Below are positions 1 through 5,349 of a DNA stretch of 8,107 nt, piece by piece. The position numbers were made by a program, and so were the translations under genes. Under the pieces are notes generated by a model. It was not told the origin of the DNA and ran no database searches. It saw only the letters and a list, made by a program, of their open reading frames with translations. This DNA comes from an uncultured Roseiflexaceae bacterium. Lineage in GTDB: Bacteria; Chloroflexota; Chloroflexia; Chloroflexales; Roseiflexaceae. The DNA lies in assembly GCA_903932805.1 (NCBI GenBank), contig CAIZHO010000287.1, positions 1 through 8,107 on the forward strand. The letters run 5' to 3'. Each line of letters begins with the position of its first letter. Position 1 is the first letter of the stretch.

Positions 1-44
1 CCGCCCGCTCCGCGGTCGAGATGCTGCCATACACCGCCCGCTCC
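1..44. repeat. Two copies of an 11-bp direct repeat, 33 nt apart
   Basis: The sequence CCGCCCGCTCC occurs at 1-11 and again at 34-44, a 33-nt period, and the bases after each copy keep weaker similarity (for instance TGC at 22-24 and 55-57). This could be the edge of a tandem repeat continuing to the left. It could equally be the end of a plus-strand reading frame with an 11-residue repeat, since the frame starting at base 3 stays open to a TGA at 66-68. The window cuts it, so neither can be decided. Confidence 0.35.
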
Positions 45-75
45 ACAGACGCACTGCACTCCTGCTGACACACGC

Positions 76-116
76 AAAACCCCACGCAACAGGGTATGTA
101 TACCCAGTGCGTGGGG
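76..116 (-). terminator. Rho-independent terminator after fabD
   Basis: A 9-bp perfect stem (80-88 with 108-116, CCCCACGCA/TGCGTGGGG) encloses a small internal loop and a second stem (GGGTA/TACCC, 92-96 with 101-105). On the minus strand it is followed at once by TTTT (79-76). It lies 16 nt past the fabD stop codon, so it should end the yceD-rpmF-fabH-fabD transcript. The U-tract is short, so termination may be incomplete. Confidence 0.7.
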
Positions 117-132
117 TCGATTGGGCGGGTGT

Positions 133-1065
133 CTAATAGCTCTGAATCTGCTCTGGTGTGCCGATCGAGCGGACGTCTGCAGTAGGCGCGATGCGCTTGA
201 TGAGTCCAGCCAACACCGTGCCGGGGCCGATCTCGACGAACTCGGTTACACCCTGTGCAACCATGTAGGTTATGGTGTCGACCCAGCGCACCGCCGAGGT
301 CACCTGTGCGGGGAGCTCTGCGCCGACGGCGGTCACATCCACCAATGGCTTGGCATGGATGTTCCCAATCACGGTGACTTTGGGCATGTTGATGGTGGTC
401 TGCGCCACCACATGTGCCAATTGTTGGGCTGCGTCACGCATCAACGGTGAATGAAACGCCGCGCTCACGTTCAACGGTAACACGCGTTTGGCACCTGCTT
501 CTTTGAGCAAGATAGCCGCCTGTTCGATGGCGGCGATATGCCCCGAGATGACGGTCTGTCCGGGTGAATTGTAGTTTGCGACCACGACGGCGTTGTCTTT
601 TTGGCTCACCGATGCACAGATGTCGTCGATGCGGGCATCGTCCAGCCCAATAACTGCCGCCATACCGCCCGCGTTGGCCGCTGCCATGAGTTGACCGCGG
701 GTGCGTACCAAACGTACCGCGTCTTCGATGCTGAGGCTCCCTGCGGCACACAGCGCACTGTATTCGCCCAAACTATGCCCTGCCACGACCGCGGCCTGTG
801 CCATGGTGAAGCTGACGATCTGTTCGGTGCCGCCGGCCAGGGCTGCCAAAATGGCGAGTTCGGTAGTAACCAGCGCGGGTTGCGTGTTCTCGGTAGCGGT
901 CAGGACATCGTCAGGACCATCGAAGCAGATATCGCGGATCGAAAACCCCAACGCAGCATCCGCACGCCGATAGACGTCAGCGGCGGCAGGGTACGCCTGG
1001 GCCACCGCCAGACCCATCCCGACAACCTGTGCGCCTTGGCCGGGGAAAACAAATGCACGGGTCAC
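133..1065 (-). CDS. fabD: Malonyl-CoA:ACP transacylase
   Basis: This enzyme moves malonyl from malonyl-CoA to acyl carrier protein in the cytoplasm, supplying the extender unit for type II fatty acid synthesis. The 310 residues match the usual family length. Visible motifs are GQGAQ (9-13, oxyanion-hole glutamine), GHSLG (96-100) with nucleophile Ser98, Arg123 in RTRGQ, which should bind the malonyl carboxylate, catalytic His205 in AAFHSPL, and Gln254, aligned with the second conserved glutamine of E. coli FabD. The C-terminal VEIGPGTVLAGLIKRI block is also typical. The start is GTG, chosen because AGGA lies 6 nt upstream (1072-1075) and the protein then begins with the usual TRAFVFPGQG. It lies 21 nt after fabH and is the last gene before a terminator; neither fabG nor acpP follows it. 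Confidence 0.97.
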   Translation of the reverse strand: MTRAFVFPGQGAQVVGMGLAVAQAYPAAADVYRRADAALGFSIRDICFDGPDDVLTATENTQPALVTTELAILAALAGGTEQIVSFTMAQAAVVAGHSLGEYSALCAAGSLSIEDAVRLVRTRGQLMAAANAGGMAAVIGLDDARIDDICASVSQKDNAVVVANYNSPGQTVISGHIAAIEQAAILLKEAGAKRVLPLNVSAAFHSPLMRDAAQQLAHVVAQTTINMPKVTVIGNIHAKPLVDVTAVGAELPAQVTSAVRWVDTITYMVAQGVTEFVEIGPGTVLAGLIKRIAPTADVRSIGTPEQIQSY

Positions 1066-1086
1066 GTGTGATCCTTTCTGGTGTAG

Positions 1087-2103
1087 TTATGCCTTGACGG
1101 GCAGTCTGACACTCGGGACACCCCAGCGCACGACTGCAGATGCCCACGTCAACCCACCGCCAAACGCAGTGAGCAAGACATACGTGTCGTTACGAATGAT
1201 ACCCTCGGCGACTGCTTCGGTCAGTGCCATCGGGATGGTCGCTGCTGACGTGTTGCCGTAGCGTTCCAAGTTCATATAAAACTGCTCGATCGGGACACCC
1301 AAGCGCTCAGCGATTGCTTCGATGATGCGCCGATTGGCCTGATGTGGTACGACGACGGCGATGTCCGCAAGCGACAAATGCGCTTTGGAAAGGGCCGCAA
1401 GTGATGATTCTTCCATGCCACGCACCGCGAGTTTGAAGATTTCGCGGCCATTCATGGTCAAGAAGCGTCGCTCGCTGGCTACAACGTCAGCCGTCAGCGG
1501 TACGCAGGTGCCACCTGCTTCGACCATCAGCAGATCTTCACGGTCGCCTGCAGCACCCATATCTGACGATAACAACCCATAGGGCTGATCGGTTGCTTCG
1601 AGTACGACTGCACCGGCACCATCACCGAACAAGACACACGTATTGCGGTCGTTCCAGTTGATAAAGTGACTAACCACGTCGGCAGCACAGAACAGGATGC
1701 GTTTGGCCATCCCTGATTGAATCAGGCTCGTTGCGACGGTCAGTCCATAAACAAAGCCACTACAGGCTGCGGCAATGTCGAACGCAGCGGCGTTAGTGAT
1801 ACCCAATTCGGCTTGCACCCGGCAGGCGGTGGCTGGCATCGGGCGATCAGGGCTAAACGTCGCGACAATCACCATGTCGATATCCGCTGCCTGGACCCCC
1901 GCCATGGCCATCGCAGCACGACTTGCTGCCGATGCCAATGTCGACGTCGTCTCGCCGTTCGAGATGATGCGGCGTTCTTTGATGCCGGTGCGTGATTGAA
2001 TCCATTCATCTGACGTGTCGACCATCGTGCTGAGCTCAGCATTGGTGACGACCCGTGACGGGACAGACATGCCCCATCCAACGATGGCAGCGTGTAGTGC
2101 CAT
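1087..2103 (-). CDS. fabH: Beta-ketoacyl-ACP synthase III
   Basis: FabH condenses an acyl-CoA primer with malonyl-ACP and so starts fatty acid chains. The product has 338 residues from the ATG at 2103. The thiolase-fold catalytic triad is complete: Cys114 in AAACSGF, His254 in PHQAN and Asn284 in YGNTSAA. The substrate-binding motif DEWIQSRTGIKERRI (32-46) and the C-terminal AFGGGLTWAS are intact. The frame is open for 63 more codons upstream, but these run back through rpmF and show no FabH similarity, so the internal ATG, which gives the standard N-terminus ALHAAIVGWGMSVP, is the start. No strong ribosome binding site is seen; AGAAAG about 10 nt upstream is the best candidate. The leader holds an 11-bp hairpin. 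fabD follows after 21 nt. Primer preference (acetyl or branched) cannot be read from the sequence. Confidence 0.97.
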   Translation of the reverse strand: MALHAAIVGWGMSVPSRVVTNAELSTMVDTSDEWIQSRTGIKERRIISNGETTSTLASAASRAAMAMAGVQAADIDMVIVATFSPDRPMPATACRVQAELGITNAAAFDIAAACSGFVYGLTVATSLIQSGMAKRILFCAADVVSHFINWNDRNTCVLFGDGAGAVVLEATDQPYGLLSSDMGAAGDREDLLMVEAGGTCVPLTADVVASERRFLTMNGREIFKLAVRGMEESSLAALSKAHLSLADIAVVVPHQANRRIIEAIAERLGVPIEQFYMNLERYGNTSAATIPMALTEAVAEGIIRNDTYVLLTAFGGGLTWASAVVRWGVPSVRLPVKA

Positions 2104-2127
2104 GGTGTGCGCGCTTTCTAACACAAA

Positions 2128-2160
2128 CCGGTGTTCGTCAGCGTATGCAACGAACACCGG
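2128..2160 (-). promoter_or_regulatory. Hairpin in the rpmF-fabH gap (possible attenuator)
   Basis: A perfect 11-bp inverted repeat, CCGGTGTTCGT at 2128-2138 and ACGAACACCGG at 2150-2160, has an 11-nt loop. On the minus-strand transcript it forms 23 nt after the rpmF stop and ends 24 nt before the fabH start. It is followed by TTTGTGTT, a poor U-tract. This suggests a partial terminator, an RNA-stabilising or processing hairpin, or a DNA operator; the sequence alone does not choose between them. Confidence 0.55.
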
Positions 2161-2183
2161 GTGTACGGTCAACCCACAGATGC

Positions 2184-2381
2184 TTAGGCCTCGGCGTTTT
2201 TGGCGACCTTGACGACTACCTGCCGCTGACGGTAATAACCACATGCTTTGCAGACATGATGGGCGCGCATCAACAACCCACAGTTGTTGCACAGTACCAA
2301 GGTTGGTGCCGTCAAGCGCTGGTTTTGGCGGCGATTGCCGCGTCGGTGTCGGGATACTTTAGTCTTCGGTGCTGCTCCCAC
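2184..2381 (-). CDS. rpmF: Ribosomal protein bL32
   Basis: This is a 65-residue basic protein of the large ribosomal subunit. The N-terminus GAAPKTKVSRHRRGNRR is the typical L32 RNA-binding start, and a zinc ribbon is complete, with Cys31, Cys34, Cys44 and Cys47 (CNNC and CKAC) followed by GYY. It is therefore the zinc-containing (C+) form, not a zinc-free paralogue. The start codon is GTG; the only nearby ATG (2394-2392) is out of frame. It lies 21 nt after yceD, the normal partner, and 80 nt before fabH. Confidence 0.96.
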   Translation of the reverse strand: MGAAPKTKVSRHRRGNRRQNQRLTAPTLVLCNNCGLLMRAHHVCKACGYYRQRQVVVKVAKNAEA

Positions 2382-2388
2382 GGGTTGG

Positions 2389-2392
2389 CTCC
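2389..2392 (-). promoter_or_regulatory. Ribosome binding site fixing the GTG start of rpmF
   Basis: GGAG on the minus strand lies 7 nt before the GTG at 2381. It supports the GTG start, which gives the conserved L32 N-terminus. Confidence 0.65.
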
Positions 2393-2402
2393 ATTCTCTT
2401 GA

Positions 2403-2969
2403 TTACTGCGGTGGTTTGCGATCCAACAACGCTTGCAGCGCCGCAAATCGATCGTCCACAGCAGCTTCACTACAACGACATGACTCTTGGTTGAGATCGA
2501 CACCGCAACCGGCACACAGTCCCAGACACTCTGGCTTGCACAACGGGCGCATCGGCATCTCGAGGATTGCATACTCACGCAAGGCTGATCCCATGTCGAG
2601 GAAGTGACGTTCGTCGATGAGAAATGCATCGTCGTCGTCGCCTTCTTCGTGGTCGGCAGCAATGCTCGATCCGGTGGTGACATCCACGGTTGCGCGATAC
2701 TGCTCTGCAAAGGTCACGTCGATCGCGACCAAAGCCGGTTGCAAGCACCGCATGCACGTGGTAGACACGATGCCTGACGCCGTAGCATCGACATACACAC
2801 CCAGTTCCGTCCGGGTGAATCGTGCCGCACCCGCGATATTTCGCAATTCTTCGCCTTCGTGCAAATGCAACGCTGACTCAGTGAATGCATACTCGCGCCG
2901 TGAACCGGGTTCTTCACGTAATAACTGCGACACATTGTAGGTGAGTGGAGAGTGTTTTTGCGTCGCCAT
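2403..2969 (-). CDS. yceD: YceD/DUF177 family protein
   Basis: This family (E. coli YceD; plant DUF177 proteins) is tied to 23S rRNA accumulation and large-subunit assembly and is almost always encoded just before rpmF, as here. The 188-residue protein has a beta-rich N-terminal half, a CMRC pair (Cys72, Cys75), an acidic stretch DHEEGDDDD (about 106-114) and the diagnostic C-terminal block LREYAILEMPMRPLCKPECLGLCAGCGVDLN (about 130-160). That block has Cys144, Cys148, Cys152 and Cys155, followed by Cys164 and Cys166. The cysteine pattern suggests metal binding, but I cannot show this. The ATG start has AGGTG 5 nt upstream (2975-2979). It is the first gene after a strong promoter and so heads the yceD-rpmF-fabH-fabD unit. 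Confidence 0.93.
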   Translation of the reverse strand: MATQKHSPLTYNVSQLLREEPGSRREYAFTESALHLHEGEELRNIAGAARFTRTELGVYVDATASGIVSTTCMRCLQPALVAIDVTFAEQYRATVDVTTGSSIAADHEEGDDDDAFLIDERHFLDMGSALREYAILEMPMRPLCKPECLGLCAGCGVDLNQESCRCSEAAVDDRFAALQALLDRKPPQ

Positions 2970-2988
2970 GCAAGCACCTATGTGTAGC

Positions 2989-3042
2989 GTTCCGAATGTA
3001 TAGTATAGGTCATTCGGATGTGAATGTCAAAGCATCCGAGCG
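2989..3042. promoter_or_regulatory. Triple operator-like element over the yceD promoter
   Basis: Three related 10-bp elements lie at 2998-2989 (minus, CATTCGGAAC), 3011-3020 (plus, CATTCGGATG) and 3042-3033 (minus, CGCTCGGATG). Their centres (2993.5, 3015.5, 3037.5) are exactly 22 bp apart, about two helical turns. Neighbours form perfect inverted repeats with 12-nt spacers: 8 bp (2991-2998 with 3011-3018) around the -10 box and 7 bp (3014-3020 with 3033-3039) around the -35 box. This geometry fits cooperative binding of a dimeric repressor along one DNA face. The regulator is not identified. Confidence 0.6.
3002..3030 (-). promoter_or_regulatory. Sigma70-type promoter of yceD-rpmF-fabH-fabD
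   Basis: On the minus strand a perfect -35 TTGACA (3030-3025) and a -10 TATACT (3007-3002) are separated by exactly 17 bp. Transcription should begin near 2995, giving a leader of about 25 nt that includes the yceD ribosome binding site. No terminator is seen between the coiled-coil gene ending at 3050 and this promoter, so read-through from the upstream genes may add to it. Confidence 0.88.
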
Positions 3043-3049
3043 GTAAATG

Positions 3050-3442
3050 TTAGCGATTGAGTTCGTCTAAACCGCTATTTACACTGCCCAATAGTCGTTC
3101 GAGCCGTGCTTGGACATCCGACAACACGGCGCGTGCATAGGCATCAGCTTGTGCACGTATATCGTCGGCATCTTGACGGGCGACGCGGAGCAGATGTTCA
3201 TGCTCCGTACTCTGTCCCGTTCCGCCATCTGATGGTGTGCTCATACTGTGTGCCGCGGCTGTGGGTTGGAAGACACTTGCAACCTGGAGGTGCTCAGCGC
3301 TTCCCATGACGACCATTTCGCGGATGCGATCAATGTATTCGAACAGCTTCGACTCATCAACGACCACGAGCTTGGTCATGGGGATGTGTTGTGACGCAGT
3401 GATGAAGTCCTCGAGCTCATAGAGTAAATCGTCTGCATTCAT
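3050..3442 (-). CDS. Short SepIVA/DivIVA-like coiled-coil protein
   Basis: This is a 130-residue soluble protein with no signal peptide or membrane segment. The N-terminal block YELEDFITASQHIPMTKLVVVDESKLFEYIDRIREMV (about 8-45) resembles, from memory, the start of mycobacterial SepIVA (an E-to-V run, then PMT, VV, L, ID and I at matching places). The C-terminal half (about 82-130, HLLRVARQDADDIRAQADAYARAVLSDVQARLERLLGSV) is a charged helix expected to form a coiled coil and also resembles the SepIVA C-terminus. The middle is a short Ser/Thr/Gly linker instead of the long mycobacterial coiled coil. SepIVA acts in septation and polar envelope growth; a similar role here is inferred. The ATG at 3442, 4 nt past the coaD stop, is chosen over upstream codons because of a strong ribosome binding site. 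Its place between coaD and the DUF177 gene also matches actinobacterial SepIVA. It could instead be only a generic coiled-coil protein. Confidence 0.72.
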   Translation of the reverse strand: MNADDLLYELEDFITASQHIPMTKLVVVDESKLFEYIDRIREMVVMGSAEHLQVASVFQPTAAAHSMSTPSDGGTGQSTEHEHLLRVARQDADDIRAQADAYARAVLSDVQARLERLLGSVNSGLDELNR

Positions 3443-3446
3443 TGGG

Positions 3447-3941
3447 TTATCCTCCGTGACGGCGGTCTGCATAGACCCGCTGTAATGCGGTGGCAACGTG
3501 TGCCGGTACCAACCACGAGACATCTGCCCCGAGCGAAGCGAGTTCTCGGACACGCGTCGAACTATAGTACGTGTACTCGTGACTTGCCATAAAGTATACC
3601 AAGTCTATGTCAGGGGCGAGGCGTTGATTGACCTGTGCCATTTGAAATTCAGATTCGAAGTCGTTCGCGGCGCGCAATCCACGCACGACGACTTTTGCGC
3701 CAACCGTTCGCGCATATTCGACGGTCAACGAACTGTATGTCTCGACTCTTATGCGTGGCATATGTGCCGTGGCTTTGCGCAAAAAAGCCACCCGGTCTGC
3801 GGTGGGGAAGAGTAATCGCTTGTCAGGCCTGTCGAACACTGCCATGATAATCGTGTCGAAGATATGTGACGCGCGTTCAGCGATATCGAGATGACCATTC
3901 GTGACCGGATCAAAACTCCCGGGGTAGACTGCAATACTCAC
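3447..3941 (-). CDS. coaD: Phosphopantetheine adenylyltransferase
   Basis: CoaD joins ATP and 4'-phosphopantetheine to make dephospho-CoA, the penultimate step of coenzyme A synthesis, in the cytoplasm. The 164 residues fit the family (about 160). Visible motifs are YPGSFDPVTNGH (6-17) with the nucleotidyltransferase signature TNGH (His17), VVRGLRAANDFESEFQMAQVN (85-105), and the C-terminal YSSTRVRE (126-133), which binds the ATP phosphates. The GTG at 3941 is the start: it gives the family N-terminus, has an excellent ribosome binding site, and overlaps the rsmD stop by 4 nt (GTGA), so translation is probably coupled. The open frame extends 29 codons further upstream, inside rsmD, with no CoaD similarity. 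The linkage rsmD-coaD is widespread in bacteria. Confidence 0.96.
   Translation of the reverse strand: MSIAVYPGSFDPVTNGHLDIAERASHIFDTIIMAVFDRPDKRLLFPTADRVAFLRKATAHMPRIRVETYSSLTVEYARTVGAKVVVRGLRAANDFESEFQMAQVNQRLAPDIDLVYFMASHEYTYYSSTRVRELASLGADVSWLVPAHVATALQRVYADRRHGG
3451..3455 (-). promoter_or_regulatory. Ribosome binding site of the SepIVA-like gene
   Basis: GGAGG on the minus strand, overlapping the last codons of coaD, lies 8 nt before the ATG at 3442. It decides between this start and in-frame codons up to 3553 that lie within coaD. Confidence 0.8.
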
Positions 3942-4507
3942 GCAACTGCTCCTTCGCGGGGACGCTCGTACAGCGTCACGCATGATCCCCCAAAGCGACG
4001 AAATTCGATGCGCTGAAGCGGGCCGCACGTCTCATTGAATTCGACATGCACCTCGTGCCCGATAATGAAAATCCCCCCTGGAATCAACAAATCAGCCTGC
4101 GCCACCAGGGCTTGGGTGTCGTGGATAGCAGGGTCAGCATACGGAGGATCCATCATGATGAGCGCATAGTCCGCGCTGCCACGATGTTGGGTGACAAACC
4201 GACTTACCGGTTGTTGGTAGATCTTTGCTTTGGCCGTCAACTTGGTGTGTGCCAAATTGTCCCGAATCACATCACAAACCGCAGATTTCTGCTCGACAAA
4301 ATCACACCAGGTCGCCCCGCGGGATAATGCTTCGATGCCAATCGATCCTGTGCCCGCATACAAATCGAGCATCTTGCCATAAATGGCACCATACCCATTG
4401 AGCACCGAAAAAAGGGATTCTTTGACACTATCGAGCATTGGCCGTGTGCCTGCTCCTTTTGGCCCCTTCAAATGATGCCCCTTGGCACTGCCAGTAATTA
4501 CTCGCAT
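3938..4507 (-). CDS. rsmD: 16S rRNA (guanine966-N2)-methyltransferase
   Basis: RsmD methylates G966 of 16S rRNA with S-adenosylmethionine during small-subunit assembly. The protein has 189 residues, the normal length. It begins with the family signature MRVITGSAKG, followed by TRPMLDSVKESLFSVL (21-36). The SAM-binding motif I, LDLYAGTGSIGIEALSRGA (47-65), and the catalytic DPPY (120-123) are intact. The ATG start lies only 2 nt past the stop of the metallophosphoesterase gene and has only a weak GGCGG upstream, which suggests translational coupling. The last bases overlap the coaD start. Related methyltransferases share the fold, but the start motif and the coaD linkage make RsmD the best call. 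Confidence 0.95.
   Translation of the reverse strand: MRVITGSAKGHHLKGPKGAGTRPMLDSVKESLFSVLNGYGAIYGKMLDLYAGTGSIGIEALSRGATWCDFVEQKSAVCDVIRDNLAHTKLTAKAKIYQQPVSRFVTQHRGSADYALIMMDPPYADPAIHDTQALVAQADLLIPGGIFIIGHEVHVEFNETCGPLQRIEFRRFGGSCVTLYERPREGAVA
3949..3954 (-). promoter_or_regulatory. Ribosome binding site fixing the GTG start of coaD
   Basis: AAGGAG on the minus strand, inside the end of rsmD, lies 7 nt before the GTG at 3941. It is the strongest site in the run and decides the start. Confidence 0.85.
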
Positions 4508-4509
4508 CG

Positions 4510-5256
4510 TTACCGCCCGTACTGTAAGCGGCGGATCAACATATCCGGCAGACGGTGTTCTTGCATTTGACGCTGCGTCAACGCAATATCATATTTGACA
4601 CGGCCAAATTCAATCTGTTGATTGTCGGTGTCAAGTATTGCATACGCCGCACGTGAGTCCCCATCGCGTGGTTGGCCCACACTCCCCGGATTAATAAAGT
4701 AGCGTTCGTTTGGGTTAATCGGAAGGGGCACTCCCCGGTGCGGCTGGAGCGGACCATCGATGGTCTGATTGTCCGATTGACGCAGAAAGATCTGGAGATG
4801 CGAGTGTCCAATAAAGCATATCTGTTGGGGGATTGCTTGCCAGTTGGCGAGTGCCTGTTGTGGTCCCAGCAGGTATTCCCAAACGGGGTCTAGTGGGCTC
4901 CCATGGACGATGTAGTGGTGCTGGGGGTCAATGGCAATAGCAACGGGTAGCGTGTCGAGATGTGTCAAATAGTTTTGCTCAAGCTGTTTGCCGTTCCAGA
5001 TGTTTGCGATGCGGGCATCTTGGTTAAACTCGGTGATGTCGACCTTGCGGCTCCCGATGCATGCCAAATCATGATTGCCCGCAATCCATTGAGTGCTGAG
5101 CTGCTGCATCGTCGCCATGCATTCGTTGGGCCGAGGACCGTACCCAATCGTGTCACCCAGATTCCAGACCGCGTCGAATGCGCCGGCTGCTTCTTGGAGT
5201 ACTGCATCAAGCGCAACGATGTTGGAGTGTATATCTGAAACGACGAGTACCCGCAT
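4510..5256 (-). CDS. YfcE/MJ0936-like metallophosphoesterase
   Basis: This is a calcineurin-fold phosphoesterase of 248 residues, expected in the cytoplasm. Every metal-binding motif is visible: DIH (Asp8, His10), GD (34-35), GNHD (60-63), VHGS (117-120) and GHSH (150-153). The block NPGSVGQPRDGDSRAAYAILD (189-209) follows, typical of the YfcE/MJ0936 branch of phosphodiesterases. The physiological substrate cannot be read from sequence; relatives act on phosphodiesters in vitro, and the family is often annotated loosely as a protein phosphatase. The ATG start gives the standard MRVLVVSDIHSN; only a weak GAAG precedes it. It is the first gene of the minus-strand run, 2 nt before rsmD, and is divergent from the GerMN gene across a 93-nt shared regulatory region. 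Confidence 0.9.
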   Translation of the reverse strand: MRVLVVSDIHSNIVALDAVLQEAAGAFDAVWNLGDTIGYGPRPNECMATMQQLSTQWIAGNHDLACIGSRKVDITEFNQDARIANIWNGKQLEQNYLTHLDTLPVAIAIDPQHHYIVHGSPLDPVWEYLLGPQQALANWQAIPQQICFIGHSHLQIFLRQSDNQTIDGPLQPHRGVPLPINPNERYFINPGSVGQPRDGDSRAAYAILDTDNQQIEFGRVKYDIALTQRQMQEHRLPDMLIRRLQYGR

Positions 5257-5281
5257 ATTGATGCTTCAATTCTTTCGGCTA

Positions 5282-5321
5282 TTGCGAAAAAGTTGTACTA
5301 TAGAGTATAGTACGTACAACT
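5282..5321. promoter_or_regulatory. Divergent promoter region with nested palindromes
   Basis: A perfect 19-bp palindrome, GTACTATA-GAG-TATAGTAC (5295-5313), puts a TATAGT hexamer on each strand (plus 5306-5311, minus 5302-5297). On the plus strand TTGCGA (5282-5287) lies 18 bp before TATAGT, a fair promoter for the GerMN gene. On the minus strand no good -35 is seen. A second 8-bp inverted repeat, AGTTGTAC/GTACAACT (5291-5298 with 5314-5321), overlaps it. The arrangement suggests an operator controlling one or both divergent genes. Confidence 0.55.
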
Positions 5322-5349
5322 GTGCTGCTATCATTGACAGGAGCTCCGT

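Noticed and set aside
121..1071. Plus-strand open frames opposite fabD
   Set aside because: They are antisense to a gene with a complete active site and carry no family motifs or ribosome binding sites.
2104..2292. Extended fabH N-terminus of 63 codons
   Set aside because: The extension overlaps rpmF and shows no similarity to FabH; the ATG at 2103 gives the normal N-terminus and length.
2641..2760. Possible frameshift in yceD because several frames stay open there
   Set aside because: The main frame is continuous from the ATG to the conserved cysteine-rich C-terminus, with normal length.
3942..4028. Extended coaD start inside rsmD
   Set aside because: The GTG at 3941 has AAGGAG at good spacing and gives the conserved N-terminus; the extra residues are the rsmD sequence in another frame.
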